Shown: positions 41,571-51,345, counted from the first letter of the stretch. The stretch: 64,000 nucleotides of DNA from JBOFSQ01 sp051651625 (GCA_051651625.1 JBOFSQ010000038.1:1-64000), one strand, 5' to 3'. The notes: generated from the letters alone by a model not told the origin. A program made the numbers and translations.

Positions 41571-42881
41571 TCATTCAAGGTTGAGCACCGGCTTGACTTC
41601 GATTGTACCGCGACTCTCTTCGGGGTTTTGTACCTTCCCTTTGACACGGAGACAGATCGCAACATTGTCGGGCGGCGTAGTTGGAACGACAATGCGAAGC
41701 GTGAGCGATGGCGACTCGCTCGAAACTTTTCCGCCGCGTGGCGTGGCGGGGAACACCTGTTCACCGACAACCAGCTCGACACTTTCAATCTCAAGCGTCG
41801 CCTTTCCAGCCGTTGCGTTGAATGTGATCCCATACGTTGCGGGCCGCGAAAAGAAGCGGCGACAACCGATCTCTATCGGCCAGTCGAACGCACCGCTGGC
41901 CACGTCTTTCGGGAACCAGCCGTAAGGGATTGACACGTCGCCTTCGCCGCTGTAACAAAGAGTGCCGAGCATACCGAGTCCGAGGTGCGACTGCGGATCG
42001 AGCTTCACGCCGTCGCGGAGCATCTCCCAACACTGCGCGTTCCGCTGGGGATGATTTTTGTAGACGATGAATCCTGCCAGAAAGATCGCCTGATTCTGTT
42101 CCGTCGTGAGGACGGCGTTTCGCTGGTCGTTCTTGGCTGCGAGCCATTTCTGTTCGGCCTCGTCAAACTTTTTGTCGGCGACAAGCTGCGCGAACTCGCC
42201 ACAAAATCCGCGTACATTCCACTGAAACCGTCGCTGATAACCAGAGGCGTCATCGGGATCAGACGACTTGATTTCCTCAAATATCGGTTTGTACGATTCG
42301 CGGAGAACGTGAATCGGCACCAAGTCGGTCAGCGCAACGATCCCACTCGCAAGCGCGACGCTTTTTTCTGTACCGGTCAAGTTGGTGGCGCGGTTCCAGT
42401 TGTCGTCGCGTATCTTGGACGCTTCGGCGGCGCGTTTGAGAAACGCTGTTGTCGCTGCGACGTTCGTTCCAAAATGAAAGGCGACATTATTCTGTATCGC
42501 CAAGATTCGCCCTTGGGAATCGTAGCAGACGATTGCGGGGTGCGCATCGATCTTCGGGAGTAGCGTCTTGAACGCCTCGCGTCGCGCGGCGTTTGGCGAA
42601 GTCTTATCGTCGGCTGGTGTCTTCTCTTCGAGGTCGATAACATCAAGAACATACTGCGGCGAAACCGCCGCAACAAACGCGGCATCTTCCCAAACAGACT
42701 TCTGAAATGTCACGCTTGCCGGAATCCAGTCGCTACCGGTGTAGAGAATCGCCACCAACTTCTTCTGCGAAACCGCATCTTGAAGCAGAGCCTCACCGTT
42801 CGGCGAGACGTTCGGCGCGCCGAACACAACCGCACTCAACATCGTAAACCATATCACAAAATTAATCGTTCGTGTACGCAT
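41571..42881 (-). CDS. Exported thioredoxin-like-fold protein lacking the active-site Cys
   Basis: The protein has 436 residues. After the signal peptide, KKLVAILYTGSDWIPASVTF aligns with planctomycete thioredoxin-fold proteins that have FTGSDWCGWC at this place; here the two Cys are replaced (WIPAS), so it cannot be a thiol redox enzyme. The middle (200-330) is helical, TPR-like (FDEAEQKWLAAKNDQRNAVL). The C-terminal 100 residues are beta-rich. Lies 36 bp before the cytochrome gene and 31 bp after the PA14 gene. The function is not known. Confidence 0.7.
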   Translation of the reverse strand: MRTRTINFVIWFTMLSAVVFGAPNVSPNGEALLQDAVSQKKLVAILYTGSDWIPASVTFQKSVWEDAAFVAAVSPQYVLDVIDLEEKTPADDKTSPNAARREAFKTLLPKIDAHPAIVCYDSQGRILAIQNNVAFHFGTNVAATTAFLKRAAEASKIRDDNWNRATNLTGTEKSVALASGIVALTDLVPIHVLRESYKPIFEEIKSSDPDDASGYQRRFQWNVRGFCGEFAQLVADKKFDEAEQKWLAAKNDQRNAVLTTEQNQAIFLAGFIVYKNHPQRNAQCWEMLRDGVKLDPQSHLGLGMLGTLCYSGEGDVSIPYGWFPKDVASGAFDWPIEIGCRRFFSRPATYGITFNATAGKATLEIESVELVVGEQVFPATPRGGKVSSESPSLTLRIVVPTTPPDNVAICLRVKGKVQNPEESRGTIEVKPVLNLE

Positions 42882-42912
42882 CGAAAACTCCTCGTCGCAG
42901 TGAAGAAAAAAA

Positions 42913-45459
42913 TCAGTAGAGCGGCTTCCCGTACACTTGAAACTTCGTCAGGTGAAAAAAGTCGCTCTTCACATCGCGCTCGCGTTCGGCTTTGACGTAC
43001 TGCGCTCGCATCGGCTTTTTCGACAGGTCAACGACCCACTCGTTGTCGGCCTTGTCGCTGCGGAAGACTTCTGTCCAGTTCTGTTTGTCTTCCGAAACCG
43101 ATACGACTATTGGCACGCTACGTCCGTTGTTTTGCGTGCAGACGTTTCGCAGATAAATCATCGAGACATCGGCGTTGCCGGGGAGCGTGACAATCGCCCA
43201 CGGATTCTTTTCGTTTTCAGTGTGGAAACTGGCAGGCTGCGAGTCGTCGATGACGCGGCGATAGTTTGTCGGGTCTTCGTAACGACTCGTTGAACTCGTC
43301 TGAAGTAGCCCACCACCGGAGAGCAGTTTGTCTTTGCTCTTGATGAATCGTTCTCCCTTCGGTGGCGGCGTTATCTTTGCTTGCAAGTCGCTGAGCTGCT
43401 CGAAGATCGTCAGATCGCCTTGACGCGATGCGGTGAGAATCGCGTCGCGCAAGAAGTTTCCGAGTTGACTCCCGTCGCTCTTCCCGCGACGTTCGAGAAC
43501 GTCGTTAACCGCTGCAACAAACGCCTCGGCAGTCTCCGCATTTTTCAGAAATATGTCGCTCCCCCAACGTATCACCGCTGAAAAGTTCGACTTCGAACCG
43601 TAGTGGGCATCAAGGAGCGCGGTGAAGAGTGCCTTGCACGCCGGAAGATCGTCTTTGATGTTTTTCCCTTGTTCATTCAGCGTTGCGTAGAAATCGAACC
43701 GTTCAGCAGTCGGGCGCGACGATTCTGGAAGACACTGGTGCATCTTGCGATAAAACTTCATCAGGTAGTCCGTCCCCGATTCTTTGATGACCGGCTCGGC
43801 GTACTGTCGCAGCAAGTTCCACGCGGTCTCTTCGTTGTCTTTCATTGCACTGGCAACGCCGACGCTCCACTTCGCCCAGATCGTCATATCTTTTTGGCCG
43901 GTGTCGCGGAGCCACGCGCCCCACGCCCGCCACGCATCGTAGTTGTTCGGCGATGCCGCACACGCCGCACGAAAGATGTTTTCAATCGCCGCGTCATAAC
44001 TCGGCTTGCGAACGTCGAGTTTCAGGGCGAGTCCTTTCGCGCCGCCATTTTGAAAATACCGAATCTCAAACGGCGTTTTCCCCAAGGTGAACTTGTATTT
44101 TGCCGTCTTGGCCGGATTCATACCGCGAAGGCCATCGTTGTTAATTAGCTCTTTTCCGCCAACGAACAATATCGCACCATCGTCGGATGCAAACTCCATC
44201 GTATACTCACCGGCCTGCGTGCAGACGATCTCGCCAGTGAGAACGAAGGCGAAAAACTCGGAACGATTCGGCACATCGGAAGTTATGTCGGTGACATCGC
44301 GCTGGAGAGCGGGTGTGAGCTGGCTAACGTCGGGGAACTTGTTCCAAGTCCCGTGATAGATCGTTTGGTGCTGCGGTACGATTGTTAGCGGCGAACGTGT
44401 TGCAAGATCGATTAGGTGCTCCGCTTGGAACAGGAGCCACTGCGACTTCGCCCGACTTTCTTGATCGCGGAAAACGTCCTCCACCATATCGAGCGACGAA
44501 TAGTAGTGGAGACCGTCGAAGAGTTGACAGTGTGAACCGGTGTAGGCACCGACGTTGTAGTGGATGTGCCATCGCCCGTCGCGGTGTCGTACCATATAGG
44601 CACAGTGTCCGGGTTGTCCGCCGGGCGTTGACGGAATACCGTGCGCCTTCGCGCTGGCCGCCCCGAAGTGCGACAGCGAACCGCAAACACCATCGACCTT
44701 GTGGATCGATTCGTAACGAGTGTAGACGTGGTCCCACGGACGGTAGTAGAGCGGGCCGTGGATGCTGTCGCTAAAGATATTGTTGAGCGAGTACGCGGCA
44801 TACCAGCACGTCCCGCCATATTGATCCGTGAGCGTATTGTTTTGCCCGATGAGGTATTCGATTGCGTCGGCGGTCATCTTGTCGGGTGTGACGATGTACC
44901 GCATTTCTTGCGTTGTGAGGCGATCAAACGTCGGGTGCATCTGCCCCATTTTTTGGAAGCGTCGCACCGTCTGATAGTGATCGACAATCTGGTAGTTGTC
45001 GTTCCAGCACGTCAACGCCGCCGCGAGCGCGAGGTGGCGAAACGTCGGGTTTGATACGCATTCTTTTTCGTCATCGCTCTTAAAGATGAGATACAGAATC
45101 TCTAGCGCACGTTTTGGCGACTGTACATCGCCGGAGTTGAGAAAGTCGTCGATCACTTCCGGTTCGGAGAATACCCACGTCAAAAATTGTTCGCCGACTT
45201 TGAGTTTACGAAGCGATTCGAGCTGTGCCGGTGACACGGCCTTGACAAACGTCACCAGACGCAGTGCGTTTCGGTAGTCGTCTCGGCCCACGAGCGACGC
45301 CAATTTTTCTGGCGGCGTCGCCTTTTCCTGCGCGATGAGAAACGCTTCCTGCTCATCCGCAAAATTGCGGAAGTCGCTCGGCAGCGGCGATGCCAAGACT
45401 TGCGCGACGGACAGTACCGCCGCTAAACAGACCAAAGGAACCGTCTTGAGTAGACTCAT
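42913..45459 (-). CDS. Secreted transglutaminase-like / PA14 / discoidin-like protein
   Basis: The protein has 848 residues with a signal peptide (MSLLKTVPLVCLAAVLSVAQVLAS). Around residues 215-310 GGTCWYAAYSLNNIF, VDGVCGSLSHFGAASAKAHG and PGHCAYMVRHRDGRWHIHYN suggest a transglutaminase-like or peptidase C39-like Cys/His site. Residues about 365-490 form a PA14 domain (TIYHGTWNKFPDVSQL, FASDDGAILFVGGKELINND, FEIRYFQNGGAKGLALKL). The C-terminal 130 residues (AIVTLPGNADVSMIYLRN, AQYVKAE) look like an F5/8 type C (discoidin) domain. It is a likely extracellular glycan-binding and modifying protein. The start overlaps the stop of the upstream membrane gene by 4 bp. Confidence 0.78.
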   Translation of the reverse strand: MSLLKTVPLVCLAAVLSVAQVLASPLPSDFRNFADEQEAFLIAQEKATPPEKLASLVGRDDYRNALRLVTFVKAVSPAQLESLRKLKVGEQFLTWVFSEPEVIDDFLNSGDVQSPKRALEILYLIFKSDDEKECVSNPTFRHLALAAALTCWNDNYQIVDHYQTVRRFQKMGQMHPTFDRLTTQEMRYIVTPDKMTADAIEYLIGQNNTLTDQYGGTCWYAAYSLNNIFSDSIHGPLYYRPWDHVYTRYESIHKVDGVCGSLSHFGAASAKAHGIPSTPGGQPGHCAYMVRHRDGRWHIHYNVGAYTGSHCQLFDGLHYYSSLDMVEDVFRDQESRAKSQWLLFQAEHLIDLATRSPLTIVPQHQTIYHGTWNKFPDVSQLTPALQRDVTDITSDVPNRSEFFAFVLTGEIVCTQAGEYTMEFASDDGAILFVGGKELINNDGLRGMNPAKTAKYKFTLGKTPFEIRYFQNGGAKGLALKLDVRKPSYDAAIENIFRAACAASPNNYDAWRAWGAWLRDTGQKDMTIWAKWSVGVASAMKDNEETAWNLLRQYAEPVIKESGTDYLMKFYRKMHQCLPESSRPTAERFDFYATLNEQGKNIKDDLPACKALFTALLDAHYGSKSNFSAVIRWGSDIFLKNAETAEAFVAAVNDVLERRGKSDGSQLGNFLRDAILTASRQGDLTIFEQLSDLQAKITPPPKGERFIKSKDKLLSGGGLLQTSSTSRYEDPTNYRRVIDDSQPASFHTENEKNPWAIVTLPGNADVSMIYLRNVCTQNNGRSVPIVVSVSEDKQNWTEVFRSDKADNEWVVDLSKKPMRAQYVKAERERDVKSDFFHLTKFQVYGKPLY

Positions 45460-47309
45460 AGTTCACCTCCATTCACAGCATAAACCCGGTAAACATCGTT
45501 TTCGTAACACAGCTTGAGGAACTTGCGTTTTGGTTGCGGTGGAAACGACGCGACAACAATATAATCGCATTGGTACTTTTTGACAAGTGCGGCGACGGAG
45601 GCGTCGTCCATTTCGGCGATGATTTGGCCGACAGATTTGTCCCAATCGCGCAAGCGCGACGCCGCCACAGAATTCGGCGGCGCGTTTTCTGATGCAGTCG
45701 TCGGCGCAGAAAAGAGTTCCGTCATCGCATCGTACCACTTCACGATTGATACGGCGTCTTGTGGTATCTCTTTCCACACGCCGACGTCCGCACGGTTTGC
45801 GTACCACTTGAACGTCGCCGATTCGCGCGGGACAAGAAAACGAGAATCTCCCCGCGTATTCGCCGCAATCCACCGGCACACGTCGCGCCAGTGATACGCA
45901 ACAAACGGAACTGGAGAATCAATCCGACTCGTAACAAACCGCGTTCGCGTCTCGGCATACGAGAAGAACTTCGCCAGCGGTCCCCAGACGACAAGTGCAA
46001 CAACGATCAACGGAAGCAACGTCTTCGGAACGAGTGTACGCTTGCAAAGAAGCGTCACGACGATACCGACCGCCACAACTGCAAGCCAAGCGATGTGTGG
46101 TTCGGCGGGACGGTCCCACGAGAAAAACAGCCAGCCGAACAAAACCGCTTCGATCACACAAAAACCGACGAAGCCAGTCGCCAGCACCAACATCGCCTCG
46201 CGTACAAATCGCAGATTCTTGGAAAAGAGTGACTCAACATCTGCGGCGACAATTCGCACCGCGACGAGCGTTGCCAGCATCGCCGTACCGAGCGGGACAG
46301 CAACGTCCGCGAGACGAAACCAGTAAAACCGCAGCAGACTCGCCGCAAGTTGTTTGTTGCCACTTGCCGTCGTCACAACGTCAATGCACAAACCAATCGC
46401 CGCTATCACAAGCGAACCGAATACGAAACGCACCAACAACTTCGCTGGTCGTCCGAGAAGTTCATTGCGTTGCAATAGCACGGCGAGAAGCAACATCACG
46501 ACCGTGAGCAGTGCAAACCGCGCCGAATACTCCCACGGAATAATGTGTGGGACGAGGTGATGAGAGAGGCGAACGAAGGTGTAAACCTCGTCAGCAAACG
46601 CACGAACGTCGGGCGCAACACCACGATTCATCTCCAGCGCGGGTACAACTCCCGCGAGCGAAATCAATCCGCCGACAACGAGTGCAGGCAACATCGACAG
46701 CAGCGACGCACGTTCAGTGCGCGGCGTGTACATCCACGCCATCGCCGCCGCAATCACGCTCCAGCCGCCGACGAGAACGTGAAACGCACTCGCCATTCCA
46801 AAACAGAGCCACACACGTCGCCAGTGTCCGCGAACGAGTTGTTCGAGTCCGAGAAAAATTAGCGGAAACGCAAACGACTTCCCTTCGACGCCGCCGAAAA
46901 CCCACTCGCCCGCACAGTGACACGTCTCCAAAAAATACGCAAACGCCGACGCCGCAACAACAACCGCAACACTCGACGCAAACGGTGACACCGATGACGT
47001 GACAGAGCGATCATCAAGAACGGCGTGTGCGAGTCGTCGCCATGTCCACGCGAGTGCGAGCCACGTCACGATTCGGCCAGTCCACACCATTGCGTTTGGC
47101 GTTAAGAAAAACGAGAGCCATCCAAACGCCAAATAAAAAACTGTGTGCGCGTCGCGTGTGGCGAGGAACGTGTCGTTTGGGAGAAAGTCGGTTTGCCAAA
47201 ACCGTACCGCCTTGAGAACGTAATACGGCTCGTTCGAGTCCGGTACGCTCCACGCACCGTAGACCGCAAACAGAATGAAGATGCAGATGAGTTCGAGATG
47301 GCGGTGCAT
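45456..47309 (-). CDS. Polytopic membrane protein, GT-C-like
   Basis: The protein has 617 residues with about 11 transmembrane helices through residue 450 and a soluble C-terminal domain ending KCDYIVV-like CDYIVVASFPPQP and YENDVYRVYAVNGGEL. SNEPYYVLKAVRFWQTDFLP and a luminal loop AGEWVFGGVEGKSFAFPL recall GT-C glycosyltransferase-like or planctomycete DUF6798-type membrane proteins, but no catalytic motif is clear. The ATG at 47309 is used; an upstream ATG at 47357 would translate a palindromic repeat as SFPRRRESIPP. The stop overlaps the downstream ATG (ATGA). Confidence 0.72.
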   Translation of the reverse strand: MHRHLELICIFILFAVYGAWSVPDSNEPYYVLKAVRFWQTDFLPNDTFLATRDAHTVFYLAFGWLSFFLTPNAMVWTGRIVTWLALAWTWRRLAHAVLDDRSVTSSVSPFASSVAVVVAASAFAYFLETCHCAGEWVFGGVEGKSFAFPLIFLGLEQLVRGHWRRVWLCFGMASAFHVLVGGWSVIAAAMAWMYTPRTERASLLSMLPALVVGGLISLAGVVPALEMNRGVAPDVRAFADEVYTFVRLSHHLVPHIIPWEYSARFALLTVVMLLLAVLLQRNELLGRPAKLLVRFVFGSLVIAAIGLCIDVVTTASGNKQLAASLLRFYWFRLADVAVPLGTAMLATLVAVRIVAADVESLFSKNLRFVREAMLVLATGFVGFCVIEAVLFGWLFFSWDRPAEPHIAWLAVVAVGIVVTLLCKRTLVPKTLLPLIVVALVVWGPLAKFFSYAETRTRFVTSRIDSPVPFVAYHWRDVCRWIAANTRGDSRFLVPRESATFKWYANRADVGVWKEIPQDAVSIVKWYDAMTELFSAPTTASENAPPNSVAASRLRDWDKSVGQIIAEMDDASVAALVKKYQCDYIVVASFPPQPKRKFLKLCYENDVYRVYAVNGGEL

Positions 47310-47311
47310 TG

Positions 47312-47345
47312 GAGGGATGGATTCCCGCCTACGCGGGAATGACGG
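47312..47345. repeat. Palindromic repeat GGATTCCCGCCTACGCGGGAAT
   Basis: TTCCCGCCTACGCGGGAA hairpin, identical in its core to the copy at 27120. It separates the acyltransferase gene from the membrane-protein gene. Confidence 0.7.
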
Positions 47346-47353
47346 GACGACGT

Positions 47354-48076
47354 TCAATCCAAATCGTTACAGAATCTGTCTTTGAGTTGTATCACCGCTT
47401 CGCGTGCGCGGGCGAGGAATGCTTCTTTTGTTTCGTCTTTTTCGAGCCAGATCGGTGGGCCGAAGATGATCCGCGAGAGCATCGGTACGGGTAGCGTGCG
47501 TCCGCGCGGCAAGATTCGGTTCATGTTGTCGATGTAGATCGGGATCAGTTCGATGTCGGGGCGACGACGCCCCATGTGGTAGAGTCCGCTCTTGAACTCG
47601 CCAACGGTTTCACCTTCACCACGGCCACCTTCGGGGAACATGATAATTGCATAGTGGTCGCCCATCTCACGAATCATCACGTTGACGGGGGTGTTGTGAA
47701 TCTTCACGTTCTCCCGTTCGATGAGAATAGCGTTGAAGAGACGCCGCGATATGTAACGCCGAATCGGGCCGGCGTCCCAGTAGTCTTGGGCGGCGACCAT
47801 TCTTGTTCGCTTGCGAATTGGGTGTGGCAGCGATGCCCAAATGACCAGAGCGTCGAGGTGACTGGTGTGGTTTGCGAAGTAGATGCGCTGGCAGACATCA
47901 GGCTGACAGTCGTACCACCGCACACTCGCGCCGCTCAAAAATCGCGCGGCCAAGACAAGCGTGTTCCGACACGCCGACTCAAACCACCGCGAAACGCGAC
48001 CGCTCCACGAACGTCGCGGCGATGGACTCGAATCCGAAGGGAGCGTCTCAATCGCATCAGCCGGACTTGTGACCAT
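47354..48076 (-). CDS. 1-acylglycerol-3-phosphate O-acyltransferase-like (PlsC family)
   Basis: The protein has 240 residues. ANHTSHLDALVIWA contains the HX4D acyltransferase motif (about 85-90), and MFPEGGRGEGETVGEFKSG the PEGxR-type motif near residue 160. These enzymes add the second acyl chain to lysophosphatidate at the membrane. The start at 48076 gives MVTSPADAIE with GAGAGGA upstream. It heads the minus-strand run of six genes. Confidence 0.88.
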   Translation of the reverse strand: MVTSPADAIETLPSDSSPSPRRSWSGRVSRWFESACRNTLVLAARFLSGASVRWYDCQPDVCQRIYFANHTSHLDALVIWASLPHPIRKRTRMVAAQDYWDAGPIRRYISRRLFNAILIERENVKIHNTPVNVMIREMGDHYAIIMFPEGGRGEGETVGEFKSGLYHMGRRRPDIELIPIYIDNMNRILPRGRTLPVPMLSRIIFGPPIWLEKDETKEAFLARAREAVIQLKDRFCNDLD

Positions 48077-48337
48077 GATTTGTTTTCCTCTCGATTCGCT
48101 TTCCCCCCAACGCCACGTTGGCAATTCTACCACAAGAGTTCACGCGACACAGAGAGGGAGCGCGCGTCACCACTTCATCCACGTCTCCCAAAATACCAGC
48201 CCAATCGCACAATAGGCAAAAAGTAGCGATTATTCCGATTATTTACTGTTTTCCGATTGTGCGGGGACGATAAGGGGGGAGATTCACTCGTTTGGTGTCC
48301 AACACCGCTCAAGCCGTAATTACATAGTGAGGTCTCC

Positions 48338-50092
48338 GTGTCACACAACAAGATTGGTCGCGTTTTCGTTGTCGCAGTTTTACTGGTTGCGTTCATCGTG
48401 TCAACGAGCGGTTGCGGCTTGTGCAAGAAGTACAAGCGTGGAATGATTCTGCGCGGCGACTGGGCGGTCGAGATCAACCGTACTCCGTGGGTCGGCTGTC
48501 CCGCCGATGTCGGTTGCGATGGGAAGTCGGGGCCGTGCGAAGACGCTAGTTGCGACGAACCGAGTTCGCCGCAGAAGAAGTTGCTGTCGCTATTTCGCCG
48601 AGGCGATGCCAAAGGCGAGACCGAAAAGCGACACGGATTTCGTATCGCGTGTGGAAAACGTCGCGGTTGCCGCTCGCAGTCACCGTGTCGTCTCTCGCCA
48701 ATTTGCGGTTCGTTCTTCGACATGGACAAACCCAATCCAGTGATACTGGCGATGATGCGGAATGGGCAGATTCCGATCCCGATGGACGTGCCCGGCGTGA
48801 TGGACCTCGTTGTCGGTGCTGGCCCTGCGTCGCCGTCAACGATGGGGGGCGGAATGCAAGCAATGTCGTCACTACAACCGATGTCACCGATGATGGCAAA
48901 CTCTGGCGGATTGCCAGTCTTCGCAAACGGCGGAATCGGTAGCAACGCCAACTCTGGTATTCTCGCACAGCAGATTCTTGCGACGCCCGGAACGACACTA
49001 CCGCCGGGCGGATCGCTTCCGGCTGGCGGTATGGTCATTGCGGGCGGAATGGTGATGCGTCCGTGCGGGATGGTGCCACAGTGTACGGCGGCGACGCCGT
49101 GCCGAACACATCCGCAATGCGGCGTACTCGTTCCCGCGACGATGGCCCAAGGTAACGCAATGATGCTCGCGGCAATGCCACAAGCGGCGTCACTCGGCGG
49201 CGGATTGTACCCTTCGCTCGTCGCTGGCGGGGCGGCAGGTGCCGGAACAAATATGGGAATGATGAATCCACTCACCGGACAGATGACCGGCCAAATGGTA
49301 CAAGGTGTTGCTGGCAATGGTGCTCCATACGGCAATCCAAGTCTTGTCAATCCGGTGACAGGGCAGGTCGTACAAGGGATGTCGATTGCGGGTACGCCGC
49401 ACGCGAGTTATCCGCCGATTGGTTACGCTGCGGAAGGTTACTCGCCGGGTTTCCAACAGCAATACGTGGGGAATCGCGGTGAAGAGGTCACCGGTGCGGT
49501 CGCGCAGCAAAACGATGAGAAGGGCGACAATCCCGAACGGGTTCCGATGCCATCGCCGCGATTCCATTCGGTTCCGACACGTCCGACATTCCAGCGAGCG
49601 CAAGGGATGGCGAGTAGCGACGCACCACAACAAGAAAACACGAGTGCTTCGGCATCGGCGGCGGCGATCCAGCGAGCGTACCTCAAAGGGATGTACGCTG
49701 CGATTCAGAAACAGCAATCTTCACCGCAGCCTGTTGGCACCGGTTTTTTGAACGGTCTTGCGGCGGCACCGTCTAACATTTGGGGATTCCTTACCGACAA
49801 CAGATCGGCAGCCATGCAACGAGAGCAGCAGATACAGTTCCAAGCGCAGCAGATACTTTATCAGCAACAGCTTGCTGCGATGCAGCAACAAGCGGCGACA
49901 AACGCCACCGCGACACAAACTGCAACAAACAATGTGGCGGCGAACAACACCGCAGCGGCAGAAGACACCGACACGACTCGCAACGATGAGATCGTAACCG
50001 TCTCCCATAAAGAGGAGCCGCCCGCGCCGCCGAAGAAGTCGGCACCGATGCCAAAGTTGATTCAACAAGTCAGCTATCTCGACGTGCAATAG
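48338..50092 (+). CDS. Lipoprotein with Gly/Met-rich and Gln-rich low-complexity body
   Basis: The protein has 584 residues from the GTG at 48338, preceded by GAGGT. VAVLLVAFIVSTSGC is a lipoprotein signal (Cys 26). After a Cys-rich N-terminal part (CPADVGCDGKSGPCEDASC, then CGKRRGCRSQSPC) comes a 250-residue region of Gly, Met, Pro and Asn (MGGGMQAMSSLQPMSP-type), and a C-terminal part rich in Gln and Ala (QREQQIQFQAQQILYQQQ). No catalytic domain is visible; a surface or spore-coat-like structural role is conceivable. Its stop codon TAG is the first three bases of a MITE-like repeat. Confidence 0.75.
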   Translation: MSHNKIGRVFVVAVLLVAFIVSTSGCGLCKKYKRGMILRGDWAVEINRTPWVGCPADVGCDGKSGPCEDASCDEPSSPQKKLLSLFRRGDAKGETEKRHGFRIACGKRRGCRSQSPCRLSPICGSFFDMDKPNPVILAMMRNGQIPIPMDVPGVMDLVVGAGPASPSTMGGGMQAMSSLQPMSPMMANSGGLPVFANGGIGSNANSGILAQQILATPGTTLPPGGSLPAGGMVIAGGMVMRPCGMVPQCTAATPCRTHPQCGVLVPATMAQGNAMMLAAMPQAASLGGGLYPSLVAGGAAGAGTNMGMMNPLTGQMTGQMVQGVAGNGAPYGNPSLVNPVTGQVVQGMSIAGTPHASYPPIGYAAEGYSPGFQQQYVGNRGEEVTGAVAQQNDEKGDNPERVPMPSPRFHSVPTRPTFQRAQGMASSDAPQQENTSASASAAAIQRAYLKGMYAAIQKQQSSPQPVGTGFLNGLAAAPSNIWGFLTDNRSAAMQREQQIQFQAQQILYQQQLAAMQQQAATNATATQTATNNVAANNTAAAEDTDTTRNDEIVTVSHKEEPPAPPKKSAPMPKLIQQVSYLDVQ

Positions 50093-50196
50093 ACTTGTTC
50101 GGAAACTTGCACTCACCCTGCGGTTCGGCATAGCCGAACCCTCCAAACGCCGTGCGACGTATGGCTGGAGGGTTCGGCTATGCCGAACCGCTTTTT
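50090..50196. repeat. MITE-like element with TAGACTTGTTC end (copy 2), also terminator-like
   Basis: TAGACTTGTTCGGAAACTTGC matches one end of the copy at 37309 in inverse orientation. A perfect 26-bp inverted repeat (50120-50145 against 50166-50191), containing GGTTCGGCATAGCCGAACC, is followed by CTTTTTC, so on the plus strand it can serve as intrinsic terminator. The right terminal repeat is lost. The left end supplies the stop codon of the lipoprotein gene. Confidence 0.8.
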
Positions 50197-50249
50197 CTTG
50201 CGTGAAAACTGCTCTAGGCAACGGGGTGAAAAATCTGTACGCTTCCACG

Positions 50250-51179
50250 ATGGAGCAAATCCCCGCGCAGACGGTTCACGTCCCTGTTCTCTTGGAAGAG
50301 GCGGTTGCCGCACTTGGCGTCCGTGCTGGGGGCGTCTACGTCGATGGTACGCTCGGCGGTGGCGGACACACTGCAAAAATCGCCGAAGCTGTCGGCGACA
50401 CCGGAACCGTCATCGCGTTCGACCGCGACATCGAAGCGATAAACCGCGCCGAAACTTTTATCCTGCCAAAATACGCGACAAACACCACGCACCGAAAAAT
50501 ACGTCTCGTCCACGCCGACACACGGTACGTCACCGAAGCGATGAAACAACTCGGTATCGAAAAGATCGACGGCATCGTTCTCGACTTGGGAATGTCGAGC
50601 GACCAACTCGACGACACAACTCGCGGATTTCGATTCGATTCCGACACGCCACTCGACCTGCGTTTCGACACGTCCGAAGGCGAACCAGCACACGCATTCC
50701 TCGCACGAGCAAGTGCAGACGCTATCGCAGACGCAATTTTTAACTACGGCGAAGAACGTTACAGCCGACGCATCGCACGCCAAATTGTTGAGAGCCGCAA
50801 TTCAGGAAACCCCGTGCGCACCGCACGCCAACTGGCCGAACTCGTCGCATCGTGCGTCCCACGCGAACGCCGAACCAAAACCAACGCAACAACAATCCAC
50901 CCAGCAACCCGCACATTCCAAGGACTCCGTATCGCCGTCAACGACGAACTTGCGTCGCTCACTTCTGTACTCAAACAGTTGCCAGAAGTTCTCGCACCGC
51001 GCGGACGCGCTGCGATTATCAGCTTCCATTCACTCGAAGACCGCATCGTCAAAAACGCATTCCGCGACGACGACAACTGGAACATCATCACCAAAAAACC
51101 GATCACACCAACCCCCGAAGAATCCAGTCGCAATCCACGCGCACGAAGCGCAAAACTCCGCGTCGCGGAGAGGAAATGA
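50250..51179 (+). CDS. rsmH: 16S rRNA m4C1402 methyltransferase RsmH
   Basis: The protein has 309 residues, typical. HVPVLLEEAVAALGVRAGG and DGTLGGGGHTAKIAEAVGDT form the SAM-binding part; DGIVLDLGMSSDQLDDTTRG is the family signature, and AIISFHSLEDRIVKNAFR and RNPRARSAKLRVAERK close the C-terminus. It N4-methylates C1402 of 16S rRNA. In most bacteria rsmH (mraW) opens the dcw cell-division cluster before ftsL; here a LysM protein follows and no mraZ precedes. The ATG at 50250 fits family N-termini better than a GTG at 50202. Confidence 0.95.
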   Translation: MEQIPAQTVHVPVLLEEAVAALGVRAGGVYVDGTLGGGGHTAKIAEAVGDTGTVIAFDRDIEAINRAETFILPKYATNTTHRKIRLVHADTRYVTEAMKQLGIEKIDGIVLDLGMSSDQLDDTTRGFRFDSDTPLDLRFDTSEGEPAHAFLARASADAIADAIFNYGEERYSRRIARQIVESRNSGNPVRTARQLAELVASCVPRERRTKTNATTIHPATRTFQGLRIAVNDELASLTSVLKQLPEVLAPRGRAAIISFHSLEDRIVKNAFRDDDNWNIITKKPITPTPEESSRNPRARSAKLRVAERK

Positions 51180-51200
51180 ATTCTCATGCTTTGTTGGCAG

Positions 51201-51301
51201 TTCTTTTTTTGCGCACGAAGGCACGAAGAACACAAATGACGTCTTCAATTCCAATCCTCTTCGTGTCCTTTGTGCTCTTTGCGCCTTTGTGCGAAAAAAG
51301 A
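51201..51301. repeat. Long hairpin repeat, CACGAAGGCACGAAG family (copy 2)
   Basis: GTTCTTTTTTTGCGCACGAA pairs with GCCTTTGTGCGAAAAAA at the other end. CGAAGGCACGAAGAACACAAA pairs in part with TTTGTGCTCTTTGCG. It sits 22 bp downstream of rsmH. Confidence 0.65.
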
Positions 51302-51345
51302 GCCGCTCACACGCAACGCAACAATGCAAATAATGTTGAGCAACC

